Part shown: in pieces, positions 57,161 through 64,000 of the stretch
Numbering within the stretch: the first letter of the stretch is position 1
Layout of the letters: the number at the start of each line of letters is the position of its first letter
Source of the DNA: Hormiphora californensis
Taxonomy: Eukaryota; Ctenophora; Tentaculata; Cydippida; Pleurobrachiidae
Reading direction: 5' to 3'
Assembly (NCBI GenBank): GCA_020137815.1
Contig: CM035359.1
Location: 7,165,239-7,229,238 of the forward strand
Length of the DNA: 64,000 nt
Translations under genes and position numbers: made by a program
Notes under the pieces: model-generated
The model's input: the letters and a program-made list of their open reading frames with translations, nothing else
Database searches by the model: none
What the model was told of the DNA's origin: nothing

Positions 57161-58559
57161 TCTAAATAAGGGAATATTTCATTAAAATATAAAATATTGC
57201 TTATGCTAAAAGCAAGCCCTTCAAAACGCTGCTGGCAGCGCTTTTCAAAACACTGGCAAATGCTTCTGGCCCCCGATAAGGCAGCGTTTTTCAATTCAAA
57301 ACTTGGCAAACGCTGCTGGCCCCCGATAGCGCAGGATATATATAATAAGGCAGCGCTTTTCAAATTCAAAACAAAAGTACAAAAAGATTAAGGAACCATA
57401 ATAAAGTTCAAGAGCCTCCAAGAGCACCCAAGAGCGCACCCGATCGAAGAGAGACCACACCTGAGAGCGCACCACACCCAAAAGAGACCACATCCAAGAG
57501 CGCACCACCTCCAGAAGACACCACTTCAAGAGCGCACCACATCAAAGAGAGCTCCCCATCCAGAAGATACCACGCGCAGGGGACACCACGCGCAGAAGAG
57601 ACCAGCGCGGCGTTGTATTTGCGCGTGCGGTCTCTTCTGCGCGTGGTGTCCCCTGCGCGCGGTATCTTCTGGATGGGGAGCTCTCTTTGATGTGGTACGC
57701 TCTTGGAGTGGTGTCTTTTGGAGGTGGTACGCTCTTGGATGGGGTGCGCTCTTGAACTTTATTATGGTTCCTTTTTGGTTCCGTTCGTTCATTTTCAAAA
57801 AGTTCGATTAGCCGCGCGTGTAAAGTGAGTACGCTGCATTGCAGGTGCCGCGCGCAAGCGTCACCGCCGCGCAATTCTGCCCAGTACAGTTAAAAAGTCT
57901 GAAACTTTTTTAGAAAAACTTTTTACAGAGATTTTTTACCGATTTTCTTAACCAAGCCGAATTTTCCGACGTCTCTTTCCATGATAATCGATTTCTGTGA
58001 CTAAACCAAGACAACTATTAACTGTACCTACTCCATGTGATGAATATCATGAAGAAAAATGTATTTTGTGTCAGGAAACGACCTGAATGTCCGGTCCGGT
58101 CCGGTGTCAGGCAGGTGCCCGGACGACGGACACGGCTAGTTGTGTGCCGCAATCGCCATAGATAGAGTCCCATACACATAATTTGCCCTGAATTTGGACC
58201 TGCCCTGAATTCGGACCTGCCTTGAATTCGGACCTGCCCTGAACTCGGGCCTGCCCTGGGTTCAGACCTGTCGGCACGGGGCTAGGTTCTCTGTCGAAGT
58301 TCTACCGACATCCCTTGTTTAAACCGCTTTAGGAAACCGCTGATGTGAACTGTATAATTTCACCTCTCAGCCTTGTATCACTTTTATTGGTGCAGATTCA
58401 AGATTCAAGATTCAAGATTCAAATTAAAAAGTATTTAACAATAATATTATTGTCATATAACTATATAAAAAGGTGGGAGTAGGAGGGGTAGAGAGAGGGT
58501 TCAGAGGGGTAAGTGATGGGTAGAGAGGAATGGTATGATGGGCGGTGGTAGTGAGTGTA
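57161..58559. repeat. Upstream region of the 991-aa gene, duplicated block and foldback
   Basis: 57170-57370 repeats 'cgctgctggcccccgata' and 'ggcagcgcttttcaaattca'. 57380-57790 is an inverted repeat (arms about 57390-57605 and 57620-57785). 58080-58330 is GC-rich with 'ggtccggtgtcaggc' and tandem 'gaattcggacctgccct'. Large parts recur at 60520-62800. Confidence 0.7.
57380..57790. mobile_element. Foldback element upstream of 991-aa gene
   Basis: aaggaaccataataaagttc on the left and its complement before 57785 on the right; arms match over about 160 bp including gagctccccatcc and ccacgcgcagaagagacc, around a CpG-rich centre. A second copy is at 60560-60965. Confidence 0.75.
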
Positions 58560-59165
58560 TTATGGGTTGATGATGGTGTGAATCAGGTGAGAGAGATTAT
58601 GATTGATATGTGAGGGGAAGACATGACCACGGAGGGAGGTTCTGTCCTGATCTGTTAGGCGGTCTCGAGCTGATTTGGTGCGAATGCATTCATTCAGCAT
58701 GTGCCACTCATCTTGGATGATGGGATCGAAGAAAGGGAGGGCACGCAGAAGAAGTATAGACTCGGGTGAGGAGCAATCATCACAGAGGCGCTCGGATCTG
58801 TCGGTTTTGTTATGGCGTCCGGTTTCGATTCTTAGGCGGTGGGTACTCGTTCTTAACTTGATGAAGTCATGTGCCGTCCTTCTTTCTAGGTAATCCTCAA
58901 AGCCATGGCCGGTCTTGACACAGTTGTAGAATTCAAGCTTCCGGTTGCTGTGGCGAATATCGTCCCATTGGGTCCAAAACCAATATGAGATACGGGCCTG
59001 CACGAGTTGGGAATTAGGGAGAAGTGTCTTCTGCGGGTGGTGTGCATTGGAGTCGAATATTTCGGAGGTCCTTAGGACACTTTGATACCAGGGCAACTGT
59101 AGTCGCTTCTGTTCGTTATAGGCGTGTACGACTAGCTTGCTTTGGTTATCGAGGGTGTTGCTCAT
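58560..59165 (-). pseudogene. LINE C-terminal fragment
   Basis: 201 codons containing LRTSTHRLRIETGRHNKTDR, LCDDCSSPESILLL and DEWHMLNECIRTKSAR. This is the C-terminal domain with a CxxC zinc-knuckle-like motif and H/C ending that follows the reverse transcriptase in many metazoan non-LTR elements. 5' truncated; the reverse transcriptase itself is absent. Sits just upstream of, and in opposite orientation to, the DDX6 exons. Confidence 0.75.
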
Positions 59166-59359
59166 GATACATAGTCTATTGTGGAAGTCCAGCAGGTGTT
59201 TGGTGTTTCTTACGGCCAGGGGGACTATACCAGTGTCCCCGTAGAGTGGAGGTAGCGGTGTGTTTTTTCCGAAGTCCTAAAAAAGGTGTAAGAGCCTTTT
59301 GAATTATCATTTCTGTTTCTACCATTCCCCATCTAAATACTCTAAATTGCACTAGCACT

Positions 59360-60195
59360 ATGGATGTGTCAAATAAACCAATGAACGGTGATAACCACAC
59401 CAACTGGAAGGAAAATATCCACCAACCTGCGAAGGATCATCGATACAAGACTTCAGTGAGTAGATAGAGCAGAGATACTAGTCTTCAGTAAGTTGAGAGA
59501 GAATAACACCCTTACCCCGTAACTACGTCAACTATTGCACAGATTTCATTAAGTTGAATAATCTACATCCGTGACATTGGTTGATAACACTTTCTTTCCA
59601 GGATGTCACAGGAACAAAAGGCAATGAATTCGAGGACTTTTGTCTCAACAGAGATCTACAAATGGGAATCTATGAGAAGGGATATGAGAAGCCATCACCA
59701 ATCCAGGAAGAAAGCATTCCTATCGCTCTTGCGGGTACGTAGATTTGAAATAATGGCGGATAATTTAGTGGCTATCATCTCAAGTTGATTTGATATGATT
59801 TGATTTGAACAAGGATTAAAAAATTAATTATTTTCCTTCAGGCAGAGATATCCTAGCTCGTGCAAAGAACGGTACTGGCAAGACTGCCGCTTATCTTATT
59901 CCAATTATTGAGCGGGTCAAAATTAATTTGAACGAAATACAAGGTAAATAATGTCCTTGATGCTTGAATCAAGCAACATCCCTCCATGTCTAGTTTCCTA
60001 TTCAGCATCAAATCCCATTCCAGTTCACTGATCCTCCTCCTCTCTCCACAGCACTGGTGATTGTCCCTACCCGAGAGTTAGCCCTCCAAACCTCCCAATT
60101 GTGCAAGGAGCTAGGTAGACATCTCAAGGTGCAGGTGATGGTTAGTACCGGTGGAACCAACCTTCGTGATGACATCCTTCGATTGTACAATCCTG
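59360..60195 (+). CDS. DDX6: DDX6/Me31B/Dhh1-type DEAD-box RNA helicase, first four exons
   Basis: Exons 59360-59455, 59602-59734, 59842-59943, 60052-60195 join in phase. The protein starts [16 protein letters not shown], then [40 protein letters not shown] (Q motif), [19 protein letters not shown] (motif I, Walker A with the DDX6-family Asn-Gly-Thr-Gly-Lys), [15 protein letters not shown] (motif Ia) and [11 protein letters not shown] (motif Ib region). These are diagnostic of DDX6, the P-body helicase of mRNA repression and decapping. The rest (DEAD box, SAT, helicase C) is not found in the remaining 3.8 kb, which is repeats and a LINE. Either a long intron follows or this is a truncated copy. 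Confidence 0.9.
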
Positions 60196-61216
60196 GTAAG
60201 ATATGTGACACAAGATGGCGGGGGGGGGGGGGCGGGGTGCTTAGACACGGGTCACAGAAGATGGGGATGGGGTGTATCACACACAGTTCTTATTGTTGTG
60301 AAGGTTCATGTTAGTCCCGCGGTAGAAATTATTTAGAAATTGTACTTTGCTTGTGGTATCGTGCATAGTGTTAAAGATGCATGGTCTGGTATAGTCTTGA
60401 TCGAATCTTCCAGACAGTGCTAGTCCCTCTAATACCTCCTTATTGTTTTATAATTCTCATCAGATAGATATATCAGATAGATATCAGTTTAAATCATGCA
60501 TGCCAGTGATGATTACTAGCGCAGGATATATATAAAAGGCAGCGCTTTTCAAATTCAAAACAAAAGTACAAAAAGATTAAGGAACCTAAATATTCAAAGC
60601 CTCCAAGAGCACCCAAGAGCGCACCCGATCGAAGAGAGACCACACCTGAGGCGCACCACACCCCAAAGAGACCACATCCAGAGCGCACCGCACCACCTCC
60701 AAAGACACCACTTCAAGAGCGCACCACATCAAAGAGAGCTCCCCATCCAAAGATACCACGCGCAGGGACACCACGCGCAGAAGAGACCAGCGCGGCGTTG
60801 TATTTGCGCGTGCGGTCTCTTCTGCGCGTGGTGTCCCCTGCGCGCGGTATCTTCTGGATGGGGAGCTCTCTTTGATGTGGTACGCTCTTGGAGTGGTGTC
60901 TTTTGGAGGTGTGTACGCTCTTGGATGGGGTGCGCTCTTGAACTTTATTATGGTTCCTTTTTGGTTCCGTTCGTTCATTTTCAAAAAGTTCTGTTACCGC
61001 GCGTGTAAAGTGAGTACGCGCTGCATTGCAGGTGCCGCGCAGCGAAGCGTCACCCCGCCGCGCAATTCTGCCCAGTACATTAAAAGTCTGAAACTTTTTT
61101 AGAAAAACTTTTTACAGAGATTTTTTACCGATTTTCTTAACCAGCCGAATTTTCCGACGTCTCTTTCCCATGATAATCGATTTCTGTGACTAAACCAAGA
61201 CAACTATTAACTGTAC

Positions 61217-61441
61217 CTACTCCATGTGATGAATATCACCACTCCCCTGAAGTCTCCTCAATACCCTGTCTTGTAGTAGCTCTCTAAAGGAAGGTTTCTC
61301 AGACATCTTATCAGACGATGGCTGATCTGAGTTTTGCTCCGATAAGTCGGGGGAGCCTCCGCCCGAGAGATTGTCCTCCTCAGAAACTGTAACTACACTT
61401 TCACAGGCGATATTTAGAGGTAACGCGTTCAAATCATTCAT
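61217..61441 (-). pseudogene. Duplicated 5' part of exon 1 of the 991-aa gene
   Basis: From ATG 61441 the first 65 codons match the gene at 57160 nearly base for base, then the match ends at about 61250 and the frame runs into unrelated DNA (GDIHHME, stop). No further exons follow on that strand, so it is a truncated gene copy. Confidence 0.85.
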
Positions 61442-61649
61442 TCTAAAGAAGGGAACATTTCGTTAAAACATTGATTATGCTAAAAGCAAGCCCTTCAAAA
61501 CGCTGCTGGCAGCGATTTTCAAAACATTGGCAAACGCTGCTGGCCCCTGATAAGGCAGCGTTTTTCAATTCAAAACTTGGCAAACGCTGCTGGCCCCCGA
61601 CAGCGCGGCCAGCGTTAAAATCTGGGTGTTTTGGGAGTGCTGACAAACG

Positions 61650-61715
61650 GTTTTTTAGGGTTAGGGCTAAAGTAGGGTTAGGGTTAGGGTTGGGGTTTGG
61701 GTTGGGGTTAGGCCT
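61650..61715 (+). repeat. Interstitial telomere-like repeat
   Basis: ttagggttagggct, then tagggttagggttagggttg and degenerate ggggtttgggttggggttag. Followed by a segment resembling 16110-16260. Confidence 0.85.
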
Positions 61716-62814
61716 TGACATTTCCTACCAGATAAACTTTGAATCAGCCAAAACGGTTGAGTGGTTTGGCGGTTAGAGCCATTTTAGTGAATCAACTTTT
61801 TTGGTAGCGCGCACCTGTAAACAGGCCTCCAAACACCCAGATCGTAACGGCGCCCCGATAGCGCAGGATAAGGCAGCGCTTTTCAAATTCAAAACAAAAG
61901 TACTTGGCAAACATTGCTGCCAGCTGTACTTTTGTTGAAAAGCGCTGCCTTATCCCGCGCTATCGGGGGCCAGCAATTTGCTGGCCCCCGATAGCGCGGG
62001 ATAAGGCAGCGCTTTTCAACAAAAGTACAAAAAGTTTTGGTCCCGTTCGTTCATTTTCAAAAAGTTCGATCCCGGCCGCCCGGGTCCGCGCGGTGTAAAG
62101 TGAGTACGCTGCATTGCAGGTGCCGCGCAAGCGTCACCGCAATTCTGCCCGGCCCAGTTAAAAAGTCTGAAACTTTAAAAAAAAAACTTTTTACAAAGAT
62201 TTTTTACCGATTCTCTTAACCAAGCCGAATTCTCCGACGTCTCCTTCCATGATAATCGATTTCTGTGACTAAACCAAGACAACTATTAACTGTACCTACT
62301 CCATGTGATGAATACCATGAAGAACAATGTATTTTATGTCAGTAAACGACCTGGAAGTCCGGTCCGGTGTCAGGCGGGTGCCCGGACACGGCTAGTTATG
62401 AGCCGCAATCCCCATAGATAGAGTCCCATTCCCATACACATAATTTACCCGTAGAAATATCACTTGAGTCATCTCTTAATAGTCATCTCTTCATAGTTGA
62501 TACACAGGCCTAGTGGTTTGTGTGCTTTTATTCTAGACTGGGGTCTGGGCAGACTCAGGGTGAGGATCGGCGTCTGCGTGCATTGATTGGTCAGTGAAGC
62601 AGCTGTGATTTCATTTGATGTGATGCGGAGCACAGTTCGCCGTCTGCAGAGATGCGGGATGCCGTTCGGCGGCATGAACTGGGTGTGGCCTCTGGTTGCA
62701 ATGAGTTGATGCACGATGCGTTACGGACCTGCCCTGAGTTCGGACCTGCCCTGGATTCGGACCTGCCGGCAGCTGCCCTAAGTTCTCTGTCGAAGTTCTA
62801 TCGACCTGCCAAGA

Positions 62815-64000
62815 TATTGTTTAGTATAAGGATTTGGTACTTATGGTTGACGAATACTAGTTCTGGGACTTTTGTTCTGCACACTTGTCGTTCTCTTATA
62901 AACAACGGTCGGAAGTGGAGACTAGCGGTGAACTGTGATAGAAATAAAACAGAGATTGTCATCATCAGACCAAGGGGTTCATCAGATGATAGTGCATCAC
63001 CTCAGCAACTGAAGATTGGAAATAAAGTTGTCTCTTTTGCCAAGAATAGTAAAGTCCTTGATAGTAACCTAAATTTCATGACTCATGCTGCTGATGTACT
63101 GAAAAGATGCTGGTTTAACTGGAACACATTAACCTCCATGACTGGTCGACTGACAGGGATTAACAGTTCGGGGCTTTCGCTACTATTCAGAACAGTAATC
63201 TTGACAAAGATCCTTTATGCAGCACCAGTTTGGTTAAGACAGCGAACGGACTTCTTCGGAGATCTTCTTTCCCGAGCACGGCTGAAGATAACAGGGGGAC
63301 AAGTTCACATAGCCAAACCTCTGTCAGAACTCCTAGCATGCGTGCCTCCTATTGACGTTCTTGTGGAAACAGTGGTAACCAAATTTGTCCTAAAAGGCCT
63401 TGCAGCTAAAGATAATATATCAGCCAAACTACTACAAATTGAAGCGGAACAAAATCATGTGTTCTTCTGGCAGATTGCTGCTACCAAAAGATATTTGGTT
63501 TGGAAGTCAACTCAACTAGACGGTGTCCAGATCCAGGATTCTAACAGAGATTCAATCAGAACTATTAACTTGGGAAGTTTAGAGCCGGACACTTTCCTGT
63601 ACTCAAAAGAGGAAATGAGACAGTACACATGTAGTTTATGGGACCGGTCACTCAAATCATCGATTAACCATTTGACTCGAGATGACCCTTTCAGCATACT
63701 TCCTATTCACTCTCAAGAAGAACTCGCCAACCTTATCAACTCAGAGGCCACTTTGGATTTCCCCATAATTCCAAGAAACATGTCCCGACAGAACTCATCT
63801 CAGGTCTTAGACTTTGTACATGGCAGATCCTTACGTTTTCAAGACTTCAGCTTCAGTTACCTGAGATACGAGCGATCACTTACAGTTCCCAATTGTCTTG
63901 AATGTGGCCAACTCCCAGATTCAACATTCCACAAGTTGTTTGAATGTTCTGCGATAAAAGATGTGGAAGGGCCCCGTGAGGAACTAAGGGTGATATCTTC
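62815..64000 (+). mobile_element. LINE reverse-transcriptase C-terminal ORF, open to the window edge
   Basis: A frame without stop runs from before 62900 to 64000 (over 360 codons). It contains WRLAVNCDRNKTEIVIIRPR (thumb-region K-T-E), LYAAPVWL, and a tail CLECGQLPDSTFHKLFECSA with the Cys/His pattern typical of Jockey/CR1-type LINE C-termini. The palm motifs with F/YADD would precede it but are missing, so the copy is 5' truncated near 62820-62900. It is on the opposite strand to the LINE at 16682-19230 and differs in sequence. Confidence 0.8.

Larger units (their letters stand above)
60196..62860. repeat. Rearranged duplication of 56974-58330
   Basis: 60520-61240 matches 57330-58056; 61245-61610 matches 56974-57330; about 61860-61912 and 62030-62430 match parts of 57330-58170. 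Small indels throughout. Also holds a poly-G run (60219-60230), telomere-like repeats (61650-61715) and GC-rich 'tcggacctgccctg' units (62720-62770). Confidence 0.8.

Overview
The window is nuclear DNA of a multicellular animal. Genes have many short GT-AG introns, coding is under a quarter of the sequence, and the set includes an integrin beta subunit, a homeodomain factor, a DDX6-type helicase, a rhodopsin-like receptor and secreted CAP/SRCR and ShKT proteins. Compact introns, divergent integrin tail motifs and many tiny palindromes make an early-branching invertebrate such as a sponge my best guess; nothing here proves the phylum. No rRNA, tRNA, CRISPR array, operon or prokaryotic gene was recognised.

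Layout. 0-2.2 kb: 3' end of a plus-strand cyclin. 2.2-7.1 kb: repeats, including a 1-kb palindrome inside a tandem array. 7.1-8.0 and 14.7-15.4 kb: two paralogous small secreted Cys proteins, the first with exon 1 interrupted by a perfect palindrome. 10.3-12.4 kb: minus-strand Pro/Gln/Met-rich gene end, possibly 4E-T-like, with a 438-bp tandem duplication. 13.0-14.0 kb: minisatellite and LINE tail. 16.7-19.2 kb: long 5'-truncated LINE. 19.8-23.9 kb: nine-exon plus-strand gene, possibly JHY-like, with 14 tandem copies of one 3' splice site. 24.8-25.8 kb: intronless GPCR. 26.6-28.9 kb: nested foldback transposons. 29.3-39.1 kb: complete minus-strand integrin beta gene with two candidate last exons. 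42.0-44.2 kb: CAP+SRCR secreted protein. 45.3-47.4 kb: unrecognised secreted Cys/Trp protein. 47.8-49.4 kb: eh1-motif homeodomain protein. 50.7-52.1 kb: ShKT/PAN-like secreted protein with an acidic repeat tail. 52.4-57.2 kb: nine-exon unrecognised 991-aa protein. 57.2-62.8 kb: rearranged duplication containing a copy of that gene's first exon, a LINE tail (58.6-59.2 kb) and the first four exons of DDX6 (59.4-60.2 kb). 62.9-64.0 kb: LINE ORF running off the edge.

Gene models were assembled by hand; for each complete model the splice phases agree and the summed CDS is a multiple of three. The integrin, the CAP/SRCR protein and the ShKT protein would act outside or at the surface of the cell. 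DDX6 and a 4E-T-like protein would be partners in mRNA repression, but they lie 48 kb apart and need not be linked. The most unusual material is (i) a structural class of tiny single and double hairpins scattered in introns, intergenic DNA and one coding exon, and (ii) several duplications that copy splice sites or exons while keeping the reading frame.
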